From: a virus
Length of the DNA: 29,139 bases
IMG/VR virus record: IMGVR_UViG_3300031141_000030
Location: 1 to 29,139 of that record
Strand: one strand, 5' to 3'
Positions 14,588-22,246 of this stretch are shown piece by piece. The first letter of the stretch is position 1; the number at the start of each line of letters is the position of its first letter. The notes under the pieces are model-generated. The model made no database searches and was not told where the DNA came from. It saw only the letters and a list, made by a program, of their open reading frames with translations. Position numbers and translations under genes: made by a program.

Positions 14588-14600
14588 TTTCTATTATATA
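14588..14600 (+). promoter_or_regulatory. Late promoter-like motif, copy 5
   Basis: TTTCTATTATATA, identical over 13 bases to copies 1-3, ends four bases before the ATG at 14605. It follows the 14509-14545 terminator and is the last copy seen, so it would have to drive roughly 7.5 kb of fibre, portal, connector and lysis genes. Confidence 0.65.
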
Positions 14601-14604
14601 TAGT

Positions 14605-15087
14605 ATGATACAAGCAACTACAAAAACTAATATAAAAGCATACTTATCTACAGAGGATAATCGTATAAATACTTCTGTAACTTCTGCTCATATTAGACAC
14701 TTAGTTAAGTTCATTAATGATATGGACGGCTCAATAGTTTATTCTTATCCTGCTGAAGTTATAGCTGATAGATTTACAGAAATGACTTTCACTTATGAAG
14801 CTACAACTCCTAGTGAGTTCTTAGGGGAGGTTAATTTATTACCTTCAGGATATTGGAAGTATGAAGTGTATGAAGTAAGTTGGATAGGAACTGTAAGTAT
14901 TAATTCAGAACAAGCTCCTGCTACTGAGAAAGAAAGCATAGAGCCTATAGGAGACGATATAGGTGTAGTACAGGGATTAGTAACTAAAGGGAAGCTTAAT
15001 CTATCAGACTACAAAGGAACGTCTCAGGTGCAGTATAAAGAACACGAAACAGAAGAAGGAACTAACTATATATATTACGGACAATAA
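14605..15087 (+). CDS. Structural protein of unknown position (160 aa)
   Basis: A 160-residue protein beginning right after late promoter-like copy 5. It has an N-terminal soluble part (TKTNIKAYLSTEDNRINTS), beta-rich middle text (FTEMTFTYEATTPSEFLGEV, SGYWKYEVYEVSW) and an end with KGKLNLSDYKGTSQVQYKEH. The composition looks like a virion component, and the context is capsid, tube and fibre genes. I have seen similar proteins in Bacteroidota phage structural regions but know no assigned function. A tail or baseplate accessory role is a guess from context only. Confidence 0.55.
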   Translation: MIQATTKTNIKAYLSTEDNRINTSVTSAHIRHLVKFINDMDGSIVYSYPAEVIADRFTEMTFTYEATTPSEFLGEVNLLPSGYWKYEVYEVSWIGTVSINSEQAPATEKESIEPIGDDIGVVQGLVTKGKLNLSDYKGTSQVQYKEHETEEGTNYIYYGQ

Positions 15088-15106
15088 CCGAATTAAATAA
15101 AAAACA

Positions 15107-15391
15107 ATGGCAATAGAAAACGTACAACAACTCTTAACAGAGCAATTAGGAAAAAATAGATGTGATGTCTTTACGACTACAGCAATGACTGATAAAGATT
15201 ATTATGCAGTTTACTTTGTAACCGAAAGCGTTATTGAAGAAATAGTTGCAGCTAATATACAATCAGTAGCAGGGAGTTCAGAGCTTAACTTACATACGAC
15301 AATAGCAGCAGGAACAACTTTATTCTTAAACGTAAATGCTATAACTTTGACTAGTGGAATTGCTATAGGTTACTATGACCAAGTAATATAA
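15107..15391 (+). CDS. Small beta-rich structural protein (94 aa)
   Basis: The 94-residue protein has a short helical start (IENVQQLLTEQLGKN) followed by strand-like repeats, ending TLFLNVNAITLTSGIAIGYY. This Thr/Ala/Gly-rich beta composition suggests an exposed virion protein such as a decoration or fibre-associated subunit. It starts after an AT-rich 19-base gap and ends in a TAATG junction with the 55-aa gene that precedes the tail fibre. I recognise no named family, so the structural role is inferred from neighbours and composition. Confidence 0.55.
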   Translation: MAIENVQQLLTEQLGKNRCDVFTTTAMTDKDYYAVYFVTESVIEEIVAANIQSVAGSSELNLHTTIAAGTTLFLNVNAITLTSGIAIGYYDQVI

Positions 15392-15558
15392 TGAAGTTAG
15401 CACTTGGAATGTCATTGCCTTCAAGTAACAAGGGAGGATTAACACCTACTCAGAAACTTGTAAATGCTTTTAAAGCAAGAGTTATTGCTGATGGTGGTAA
15501 CTTTGAAGCTAAGGCTTGTTTAGAAGCACAATTAGTAATATTAAATAATATACAATGA
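15391..15558 (+). CDS. Short conserved-type phage protein (55 aa)
   Basis: A 55-codon frame fills the gap exactly: its ATG overlaps the upstream TAA (TAATG) and its TGA overlaps the fibre ATG (ATGA). The product includes FKARVIADGGNFEAKACL, which resembles a short motif I have met in Bacteroidota phage structural regions (an Arg-Val-x-Ala-Asp-Gly-Gly core followed by Glu and a Cys). An N-terminal MKLALGMSLP stretch precedes it. The motif plus perfect coupling make it a real gene with fair confidence. Function unknown; probably linked to the fibre it precedes. Confidence 0.72.
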   Translation: MKLALGMSLPSSNKGGLTPTQKLVNAFKARVIADGGNFEAKACLEAQLVILNNIQ

Positions 15559-17438
15559 GTTTATTAGATGATGTAAGTATTGTAGTAACACCTAACGGAT
15601 ATAAGGCAGGAGAACTCTATGCAGTTGTTCCTGTACCTACTGAGGGTGCTGATGTGGTTGTAGATGGGGATTTTCCTTTACCTAATACTGCTTGGTCACT
15701 TACTAATGCAACAGTAGAAGTTAATGGAGCAAGGGTAAACAATACTATTGTAGCAGGCTTTGCAGCGTTTAGTCAATTGCTTTCAGGTACTGTAATTGGA
15801 AAACAATTTGTACTTACTTATGATGTGATTGCAACTAATGGTAAAGATTTAGTATTAGACAACAGCACTTCTTTATTTTTAAACACATCAACTACAGGAA
15901 TAAATAGAAAGCTATATTATACTTGGGGTAGAGGGGATAACTATTTAGTAATTAAAAGAGCAGTTGCAGATACGGACGTTACGATAGACAATGTAATACT
16001 ACAAGAATACACAGCAGCTGATATGGACGTAACAAGAGCATCAGCAGCAACAAGAGTAGATGAGAATGGATTAGTTAATTATGCTGAGATTGTAGGAAGT
16101 GAGGAGGTTACTAATGGAGATTTTGCTACTGATAGTGATTGGAGTAAGGCATCTAATTGGACTATTAGTGGTGGTTCAGCAAGTAGTGATGGTGTTTCTG
16201 CAATTTCAAATTTATCTCAAACAGTTGTTGATTTCACGGGTAAAACCTTCTTAGTTGAAGGTGTGGCATCTAATATAACGCAAGGATTTGCTTATATTTC
16301 TTTAGGGGGTTCAGACCTGCAAATAGTTGTAGATAGTAATGGTGCGTTCAGTCATACTATAAGTATATCAACTGCTAACTCTACATTGTTCATATCGGCA
16401 AGGAATAACTTCATAGGCTCTATAGACAACGTATCAGTAAAAGAAGTAACAAGAGATAATGTACCAAGAATAGACTACTCAGGAGGAGGTTGTCCACATA
16501 TATTAGCAGAGCCTATGAGGACTAATTTGGTTACTTATAGTGAGGATTTTACAACTTGGACAACGACAGGCTCAGCAAATGTAACCTCTAACACTACAAT
16601 TTCCCCTGATGGAACACAAAACGCAGATACCTTAGATTTATTAGCAGGAGATTACTTTTATAAGCCAATAACGTCAGGAGCAGGAACTTTTACACTTAGT
16701 TGTTATGTAAAAGTATTGAGTGGTACTTTAGATTTTAAAATGCAAAGTTTTAGTGGAACTGATGGAGCTAATGCGAGTAGTGTTTTTACTGCAAATACTA
16801 ATTGGCAAAGGTTTGAATTTACAACTACTGTTACGGTTGATTCTAACTTTTATCCTGTTCAAGTGAGTGGGCTTGTGGGGGGTGATTTTGAAATATGGGG
16901 AGCTCAATTAGAGTTAGGTTCATACCCAACAAGTATGATTCCAACATCAGGTTCAACAGTAACTCGTAATCAAGACCAATTCTCAAGAGATGGTATAAGT
17001 AGTTTGATTAATAGTACAGAGGGGGTTTTGTTTGTTGAGATGGCTGCATTGGCTAATGATAGTACAAATAGAATGATATCTCTATATGGTTCAGGAAATG
17101 ATAAACTTACTTTGTTTTATAAAACAGCATCAAACAGTATGACAGTACAAGGATTTGTTGGAGGTTCGCTTCAGATAAATAGAACGATAACATTAACAGA
17201 CATAACTCAATTCTCCAAGATAGCTTTAAGATATAAAACAAACGATTTTGCTTGGTATGTTGATGGAGTTAAAAAAACTGATGACACTTCAACTAATACT
17301 TGGAGAGCAAATACATTAACTAAATTAAGTTTTGATGATGGCTCAAGTGGAAATCCTTTATATGCTAAAGTAAAACAATTAAAATTATATAAGGAAGCAC
17401 TTACAAATTCAGAACTAATCACATTAACAACGATATAA
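15555..17438 (+). CDS. Tail fibre/receptor-binding protein with lectin-like domains
   Basis: A 627-residue, Ser/Thr/Gly/Asn-rich protein. It has two similar beta-sandwich modules, each starting near xxxNGDF or VDGDF and ending IDNVxxxE (about 35-152 and 185-298). Between them is the motif VTRASAATRVDENGLV (about 159-174), common in phage fibres. A third module (about 320-470) starts TNLVTYSEDFTTWT. The C-terminus (about 480-627) is LamG/concanavalin-like and ends VKQLKLYKEALTNSEL. These are carbohydrate-binding-type folds, so it should contact surface polysaccharide. It lies upstream of the portal. No chaperone or peptidase motif was seen. Confidence 0.75.
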   Translation: MSLLDDVSIVVTPNGYKAGELYAVVPVPTEGADVVVDGDFPLPNTAWSLTNATVEVNGARVNNTIVAGFAAFSQLLSGTVIGKQFVLTYDVIATNGKDLVLDNSTSLFLNTSTTGINRKLYYTWGRGDNYLVIKRAVADTDVTIDNVILQEYTAADMDVTRASAATRVDENGLVNYAEIVGSEEVTNGDFATDSDWSKASNWTISGGSASSDGVSAISNLSQTVVDFTGKTFLVEGVASNITQGFAYISLGGSDLQIVVDSNGAFSHTISISTANSTLFISARNNFIGSIDNVSVKEVTRDNVPRIDYSGGGCPHILAEPMRTNLVTYSEDFTTWTTTGSANVTSNTTISPDGTQNADTLDLLAGDYFYKPITSGAGTFTLSCYVKVLSGTLDFKMQSFSGTDGANASSVFTANTNWQRFEFTTTVTVDSNFYPVQVSGLVGGDFEIWGAQLELGSYPTSMIPTSGSTVTRNQDQFSRDGISSLINSTEGVLFVEMAALANDSTNRMISLYGSGNDKLTLFYKTASNSMTVQGFVGGSLQINRTITLTDITQFSKIALRYKTNDFAWYVDGVKKTDDTSTNTWRANTLTKLSFDDGSSGNPLYAKVKQLKLYKEALTNSELITLTTI

Positions 17439-17439
17439 A

Positions 17440-17796
17440 ATGAATATATACAAATTACAATACGACTCAAAAGCAGAAGGAGATGCTGACTTACTAGCTA
17501 AAGGTACTTATGAAGTAATAACTGAAGAAGGTGTTACTCAAGATGTGTACAGAAATGGAACTCAAGCAATCGTATATATCGGACAGATAGTAGAAGTTCC
17601 TGCAACTTACGATAAAGATGGTAACGAGCTTACTCCACCTATCTATTACGCAGGAGTATTTTACGACTTAATGACTACAGAAGAATATGATTTCGGAATT
17701 AACGAGGTGTTACCATTAAATTGCGTACATTCGTTTCTTGGTTACGCAAAGAACGCAGAAGGAACAGATATACCTGAAGAATTAACAATAGAATAA
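17440..17796 (+). CDS. Fibre-associated hypothetical protein (118 aa)
   Basis: The gene starts one base after the fibre stop. Its 118-residue product has a helical opening (IYKLQYDSKAEGDADLLAKG), strand-like text (QAIVYIGQIVEVPATYDKD) and an end with LPLNCVHSFLGYAKNAEG. Small genes immediately after fibre genes often encode fibre chaperones or accessory subunits, but this sequence shows no recognised signature. It is acidic and soluble, without signal peptide. Placement between fibre and portal supports a virion or assembly role; identity is unknown. Confidence 0.6.
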   Translation: MNIYKLQYDSKAEGDADLLAKGTYEVITEEGVTQDVYRNGTQAIVYIGQIVEVPATYDKDGNELTPPIYYAGVFYDLMTTEEYDFGINEVLPLNCVHSFLGYAKNAEGTDIPEELTIE

Positions 17797-17801
17797 AACA
17801 A

Positions 17802-19673
17802 ATGAATAACTTACTTTCAATAAACTTAGGCAGTTCAACAGCTCCAAAAATACAAGAGGTTAGAGGTAGGGACTATATAGAATACTCTGATGAAGACGGA
17901 CTATGGAAGAATACCTACCCAAACTTCTTAATTGACCTTTATTATTCCTCATCTACACATTCTGCGATTATTAATTCCACTTCAGAGATGATTGCAGGGG
18001 AGGACATAGTAGTTGATGAAGAAGAAGGAATGGACTTAATTGAAATAGCTAAACTAAAAGCATTTTTAAAGAAGGCTAATAGTAATGAAAGTTGGCATCA
18101 AGTAATTAAGAAAGTATCCTTTGACTTTAAACTTCAAGGAGCTTATGCTTTGCACGTTATTTACAATAGAGAGAAAACAGCTATAGTTGAAGCATACCAC
18201 GTGCCTGTAGAGCGTGTAAGAGCAGGTAGACCGAACGCAATGGGTAAAGTGGACACTTACTATATAAGTGCTGATTGGAGTAACGTAAGGTCTAACAAGC
18301 CCTATCCTGTTGCAGCATTCAATACTAACGATAGAACAGCAGGAAGTCAATTAATATACACAGGTTCTTATAGCCCTAATATGGACATATATTATACTCC
18401 TGACTACCTAGCAGCAAATAATTGGGCTTTGATTGACGCAAAGGTATCTGAATATCATTTGAATAATATCAATAATTCTTTCTCGGGTTCTTATATGTTC
18501 TCTTTTAATAATGGCATCCCTTTAGAGGAAGAAAGAAATCAAATTGAAAGAGATATAACAAACAAATTTACATCAGCAAGTAATGCAGGAAAGTTTTTGA
18601 TGAGTTTCTCAGACGACAAAACTCGTTCCCCTGAAATACACCCTTTAAATACAGCAGACCTCTCAGAGCAATATATTACGCTTCAAGCCCTTTTGGTTCA
18701 GAATATCTTAACAGGGCATAGAGTAACCTCTAAGACGCTTTTAGGCATAGATTCAGACAATGGTTTCTCAAGTAATGCAGATGAACTATTAAATGCAGCA
18801 AATTTCTACCAAAATACAGTAATTAGACCTTTCCAATTAAACATCTTAGGAACACTAGGTAAAATATTTGCAGTTAATCAAATGGACTTGCCTATTAGCT
18901 TTGTTCAGTTGAAACCTATTACTATTCAATTTGACTCTGAAACTATTAGAGATGTAATGACTCAGGACGAAATAAGAGAGTCTTTAGGATTACCTCCATT
19001 AGACGGACAAGATGTTGCAGAAGACTTTACTACTCAACTATCAGAAGATAAAACTGAACTAGATTCTTTTATTGAAGAATTTGGAGAGGATATGTCAGAA
19101 GAATGGGAACTAGTAGAAGAAGAAGTAGTTGATGGAGAACACCAAGACTTTGACTATGAAGAAGTACTAAACGATATAGCAGGAGAAAAGATTGAACTAG
19201 CTTCAACAGGAAGAGCAATTCCTAGTCGTAAGTCAGAACAAGACGGACTATCTAAAAAGTCTTTTGATTACTTTAGAGTAAGGTATGTATATTCTCAAGA
19301 TAATTTCTTGACAAGTAAGACAGGAGAAAAAAGGGATTTCTGCAAGAAAATGACAGCAGCTAAAAAACTTTACAGAAAGGAAGATATTATCAATATGGGT
19401 TCTAAGGAAGTGAATAAAGGTTGGGGTCCTAAGGGTAATTCAGATACATACTCTATATGGCTTTACAAAGGAGGAGGTAATTGCCACCACTTTTGGAGTA
19501 GACGTATCTTTAAAACTACAATAGGAGATTCTAAGACTACTAAGATAGAAGATGCTGATATGATAGGTTACACTAAAGCTAAGTCAGAAGGATTTACAGC
19601 TAAGAAGAACGACAAGTTAGTAGCAACACCACCAAAGAAAATGAAGAATAACGGATTTTTAAAACCTAGATAA
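17802..19673 (+). CDS. Portal protein with C-terminal Cys/His domain
   Basis: Residues 1-405 of 623 read as a phage portal: the N-terminal wing (YPNFLIDLYYSSSTHSAIIN), LQGAYALHVIYNREKTAIVE (111-130), VPVERVRAG and YHLNNINNSFSGSYMFSF. A crown/stem region with RPFQLNILGTLGKIF and the portal-like end TQDEIRESLGLPPLDGQ (388-404) follow. It forms the dodecameric DNA channel that docks the terminase. Residues 405-465 are an acidic linker. Residues 480-623 form an extra basic domain with RDFCKKM (C514), YRKEDIINM, DTYSIWLYKGGGNCHHFW (549-566) and a Lys-rich tail. The Cys/His cluster suggests metal or nucleic-acid binding, unproven. It lies far from the terminase. Confidence 0.82.
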   Translation: MNNLLSINLGSSTAPKIQEVRGRDYIEYSDEDGLWKNTYPNFLIDLYYSSSTHSAIINSTSEMIAGEDIVVDEEEGMDLIEIAKLKAFLKKANSNESWHQVIKKVSFDFKLQGAYALHVIYNREKTAIVEAYHVPVERVRAGRPNAMGKVDTYYISADWSNVRSNKPYPVAAFNTNDRTAGSQLIYTGSYSPNMDIYYTPDYLAANNWALIDAKVSEYHLNNINNSFSGSYMFSFNNGIPLEEERNQIERDITNKFTSASNAGKFLMSFSDDKTRSPEIHPLNTADLSEQYITLQALLVQNILTGHRVTSKTLLGIDSDNGFSSNADELLNAANFYQNTVIRPFQLNILGTLGKIFAVNQMDLPISFVQLKPITIQFDSETIRDVMTQDEIRESLGLPPLDGQDVAEDFTTQLSEDKTELDSFIEEFGEDMSEEWELVEEEVVDGEHQDFDYEEVLNDIAGEKIELASTGRAIPSRKSEQDGLSKKSFDYFRVRYVYSQDNFLTSKTGEKRDFCKKMTAAKKLYRKEDIINMGSKEVNKGWGPKGNSDTYSIWLYKGGGNCHHFWSRRIFKTTIGDSKTTKIEDADMIGYTKAKSEGFTAKKNDKLVATPPKKMKNNGFLKPR

Positions 19674-19675
19674 TT

Positions 19676-20188
19676 ATGGGATACGTACTATTTATATCAG
19701 AAGCTAAACTAAAAGAATCTACAGCAATCAATTTGAATGTAGATGTTGAGCTATTACTTCCTTATACTCGACAAGCACAGAAAGTATATTGTGAAACTAA
19801 ATTAGGAACAGACTTAACGCAAAAATTGAAAGACTTAATAATAGCAGGAACAGTTGGTTCATCAGGGAATGAAGCTTACAAGACTTTGTTAGATGACTAC
19901 ATTGGGGATATGCTTCCAAATTGGGGATTGTATTTATTAGTTCCTTTTTTAAGATTTAAAGTAGAGAATGGAAACATATACTCTAAGACTTCAGAAACGG
20001 GTAACGCTCTTAGCACAGAAGAAGCACAACATTTTCGTGAAGAAATAAGAAACACTAGCGAGTACTACACCGAACGAATGATTAGTTATATCTGTAACAA
20101 CTCAAGCCTTTTTCCTGAATATACTACTAACACAGGTTCAGATGTACAGCCGAGTCATTCAGCATACTTTAATGGATTACATATATAA
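19676..20188 (+). CDS. Head-tail connector (DUF6712-like)
   Basis: The 170-residue, largely helical protein starts two bases after the portal stop. The pattern LFISEAKLKESTAINLNVDVE, then LLPYTRQAQKVYCETKLGTD and LLDDYIGDMLPNWGLYLLVP, is that of the DUF6712 family of Bacteroidota phage proteins. Its all-helical fold resembles gp6-type adaptors that sit under the portal. Adjacency to the portal is the expected place. The end includes FREEIRNTSEYYTERMISYI, another connector-type helix. It ends in a TAATG junction with a small basic frame. The general role is fairly secure; the family name is from memory of the pattern. Confidence 0.7.
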   Translation: MGYVLFISEAKLKESTAINLNVDVELLLPYTRQAQKVYCETKLGTDLTQKLKDLIIAGTVGSSGNEAYKTLLDDYIGDMLPNWGLYLLVPFLRFKVENGNIYSKTSETGNALSTEEAQHFREEIRNTSEYYTERMISYICNNSSLFPEYTTNTGSDVQPSHSAYFNGLHI

Positions 20189-20307
20189 TGAAGAAACATT
20201 ACAAGCCAAAACAAATTAATATAACTAAACTAAAGTCCTACTTGGACAAAAAGCCTAAAACAAATGAAAGAAGTACAAGACACCTTACAAGTAGGGATAG
20301 CAAATAG
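20188..20307 (+). CDS. Possible 39-aa basic protein
   Basis: A 39-codon frame starting in a TAATG junction with the connector gene. The product is very basic (MKKHYKPKQINITKLKSYLD then a Lys/Arg/Ser-rich tail) and soluble. Its 3' end overlaps the holin candidate by 44 bases in another frame, which is long for this genome. Coupling favours a real gene, the overlap weakens it. It might serve mainly to feed ribosomes toward the holin start. Confidence 0.45.
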   Translation: MKKHYKPKQINITKLKSYLDKKPKTNERSTRHLTSRDSK

Positions 20308-20428
20308 TACAGCAATAGTATTTAGTTTATCAAGTGCTAATGAAATTTTAACACTTGTCAGTTTAACTCTAGCTATATCTTATACAATTTATAAATTCGT
20401 AAAGTTTGAAGAACACCAAGATAGATAA
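20264..20428 (+). CDS. Holin candidate (54 aa, one membrane segment)
   Basis: The 54-residue product has a short polar N-terminus (MKEVQDTLQVGIANST), a hydrophobic stretch around residues 17-43 (NEILTLVSLTLAISYTIYKF) and a charged end KFEEHQDR. Size, single or hairpin membrane segment and charged tail fit small phage holins, and similar small proteins occur in lysis regions of Bacteroidota phages. It overlaps both neighbours and directly precedes the DUF5675 gene. The final codons overlap the TTG start at 20406. Holin identity is inferred from topology and position; it could be an antiholin paired with the membrane protein at 20834. Confidence 0.6.
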   Translation: MKEVQDTLQVGIANSTAIVFSLSSANEILTLVSLTLAISYTIYKFVKFEEHQDR

Positions 20429-20837
20429 AATACAGCTCGTATTAATTAGAGATACATTCTCAGAGAATAGTACATTAGGAGAATTAAGTCTTAATGGAGT
20501 AAGGATTTGCGACACTCTTGAAAACCCTTGGAAAGATAATATAAGAAACATAAGTTGTATTCCTGAAGGGGAGTATGACGTAAGACTTAGATACCCTAGA
20601 GAATCAGGTACTAGGGACTACTTACACTTATTAATCAAAGGGGTTCAGGATAGAAGCTATGTTCTCGTGCATATCGGAAATTTTGTACATCAGACCAAAG
20701 GTTGTGTTCTAGTAGGCTTATCTAGTTCACAGGACGTTGTTAATAACTCTAAGCTTGCAATGGACTTACTTATGAAAGAAATCATTAATTTAGGCGGCAC
20801 AAATATTAACTTAATAATTAAAAAAAAAGTATTATGA
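20406..20837 (+). CDS. DUF5675 protein, probable lysis enzyme
   Basis: The 143-residue product matches DUF5675: an N-terminal strand KIQLVLIRDTFSENSTLGEL, then CDTLENPW and CIPEGEYDVRLRYP. The signature HIGNFVHQTKGCVLVG (about residues 86-101) follows, whose His and Cys resemble an L,D-transpeptidase-like active site. It lies between two small membrane proteins where an endolysin is expected, and no other lysozyme, amidase or peptidase was found. Murein-directed activity is therefore a reasonable inference but unproven for the family as far as I know. The only upstream start in frame near the domain is TTG at 20406. It ends in an ATGA overlap. Confidence 0.68.
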   Translation: MKNTKIDKIQLVLIRDTFSENSTLGELSLNGVRICDTLENPWKDNIRNISCIPEGEYDVRLRYPRESGTRDYLHLLIKGVQDRSYVLVHIGNFVHQTKGCVLVGLSSSQDVVNNSKLAMDLLMKEIINLGGTNINLIIKKKVL

Positions 20838-21028
20838 AAAAATGGATAATTTTCCAAACATTGAAAAAGATGTTCGCAAGTCGTAAGTTCCTTTACACAG
20901 TAGTAGGAATAATCGTTCAACTATTAAGTGATAATTGGGGTATTGACCCTGAAGTATCACAAAACATTCTTTATTCTTTAGTGGCACTTGTAATCGGTCA
21001 AGGTGTTGCGGATTCTCGTAAAGCATAG
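20834..21028 (+). CDS. Small membrane protein, holin-like (64 aa)
   Basis: A 64-residue protein: basic N-terminus (MKKWIIFQTLKKMFASRKFL), a hydrophobic segment about 21-32 (TVVGIIVQLLSD), a short polar turn around NWGIDPEVSQ, and a second hydrophobic segment about 45-58 (LYSLVALVIGQGVADS). This hairpin topology and the ending GQGVADS are common in phage holin-like proteins. ATGA overlap with the DUF5675 gene puts it in the lysis cassette. Either it or the 54-aa protein could be the pore former; the other may modulate timing. Confidence 0.6.
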   Translation: MKKWIIFQTLKKMFASRKFLYTVVGIIVQLLSDNWGIDPEVSQNILYSLVALVIGQGVADSRKA

Positions 21029-21037
21029 TTAGACTTA

Positions 21038-22120
21038 ATGTCTGAGAATGGAAAAAGACTAAGGCTTTCCTCTGAAGAAGTTGAGTTAATCAATGAGCAC
21101 AGAGGAGAGTCTTTACAAAACATTAACGGCAATACTGCTTTAGATATGCACCTACAAGATAGGGGTATTGATAAGAAAGATATTGTAAGCGTTAAGCATT
21201 GGCAGAATATGGGAGGGGATTTACGCTTTTCCATAGTTACTAAAGAACAATATGGTACAGACCAAAACGATTTACTTGAAGACGTTAAGAACCTAATAGA
21301 TAATCACGCACCTACTTATCCGAAAATTAAAAGAGTAAAGGGAGATAACTTACTTATCATAAACCCTGCTGATATTCATATCGGAAAACTAGCAGTTGCT
21401 TTAGAAACAGGAGAAGACTACAATACAGAGATAGCTTGCGAAAGAGTCTTAGAAGGAGTTAAAGGACTTATAAGTAAGTCGCAAGGGTTTAATGTTGATA
21501 GAGTATTATTCTGTATTGGTAACGACATTCTACATACAGATAACGTAATGTCAAGTACTACACGTGGTACATACCAAGACACAGATGGTAAATGGTGGCA
21601 ACATTATGAAATAGCTTTAAAGCTTTACGTTAAATGCGTTGAGATACTTAGACAAGTTGCACCTGTAGACGTTGTTCATTCAATGTCTAATCACGATTTC
21701 CAAAGTGGATTCCATTTAGCACACGCATTACAATCTTGGTTTAGAAAAGCTGATGACGTTACATTTGATATATCAGTAGCCAACAGAAAATACTATAAGT
21801 ACGGAACTAATCTTATAGGACTCGAACACGGAGATGGTGCTAAAATGGATTTACTTCCTATGCTTATGGCAAATGAGAAACCAAAGGAATGGGCTGAAAC
21901 TTCTCATAGGTATTGGTACTTACATCACGTACATCATAAAGTAAAATACAAATGGTTAGACGGAAAAGACTTCATAGGTTGTACTGTTGAATATATGCGT
22001 AGTCCTTCAGCAGCCGATAGTTGGCACGCAGGAAAAGGTTATCTTTCAGCACCCGCAGTAGAAGGATTCATTCATTCCAAAGACTCAGGGCAAATAGCTA
22101 GACTAGTACACTATTTCTAG
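21038..22120 (+). CDS. Calcineurin-like metallophosphoesterase
   Basis: The 360-residue protein has an N-terminal helical/DNA-binding-like region (SSEEVELINEHRG; residues 1-70) and a phosphoesterase core. Core motifs are INPADIHIGK (D112, H114), FCIGNDILHTDN (G161-D163), MSNHDFQ (N218, H219), GLEHGDG (H264) and LHHVHHKV (H297-H300). These are the two-metal ligands of the calcineurin fold, so it should hydrolyse phosphoesters, with substrate unknown (nucleic acid or nucleotide). It is the last gene before the 22161-22211 hairpin. It has no adjacent nuclease partner of the SbcCD type. The fold is certain enough; the biological role is open. Confidence 0.82.
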   Translation: MSENGKRLRLSSEEVELINEHRGESLQNINGNTALDMHLQDRGIDKKDIVSVKHWQNMGGDLRFSIVTKEQYGTDQNDLLEDVKNLIDNHAPTYPKIKRVKGDNLLIINPADIHIGKLAVALETGEDYNTEIACERVLEGVKGLISKSQGFNVDRVLFCIGNDILHTDNVMSSTTRGTYQDTDGKWWQHYEIALKLYVKCVEILRQVAPVDVVHSMSNHDFQSGFHLAHALQSWFRKADDVTFDISVANRKYYKYGTNLIGLEHGDGAKMDLLPMLMANEKPKEWAETSHRYWYLHHVHHKVKYKWLDGKDFIGCTVEYMRSPSAADSWHAGKGYLSAPAVEGFIHSKDSGQIARLVHYF

Positions 22121-22160
22121 CATACCCCTTTACGATTTAAGACACTTTAACCACAGTTTG

Positions 22161-22211
22161 ATACTAATACACTAGACAGGACTTAAAACCTCTTATCTAG
22201 TGTTTTAGTAT
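22161..22211 (+). terminator. Long hairpin at the late/early boundary
   Basis: ATACTAATACACTAGA (22161-22176) pairs with TCTAGTGTTTTAGTAT (22196-22211), 15 of 16 positions, around a 19-base loop that itself contains AGG/CCT. No long T tract follows. Located after the last late gene and before early promoters, it probably stops late transcription. A protein-binding operator is an alternative. Confidence 0.6.
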
Positions 22212-22219
22212 ATTGTTAA

Positions 22220-22227
22220 TAACTTTG
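22220..22227 (+). promoter_or_regulatory. Host-type promoter -7 element, upstream copy
   Basis: TAACTTTG matches the Bacteroidota -7 consensus TAnnTTTG just after the boundary hairpin. A -33 element is not clear. It may be a tandem promoter with the stronger candidate 43 bases further on. Confidence 0.4.
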
Positions 22228-22246
22228 TAAATAAAGTTGTGAATAA

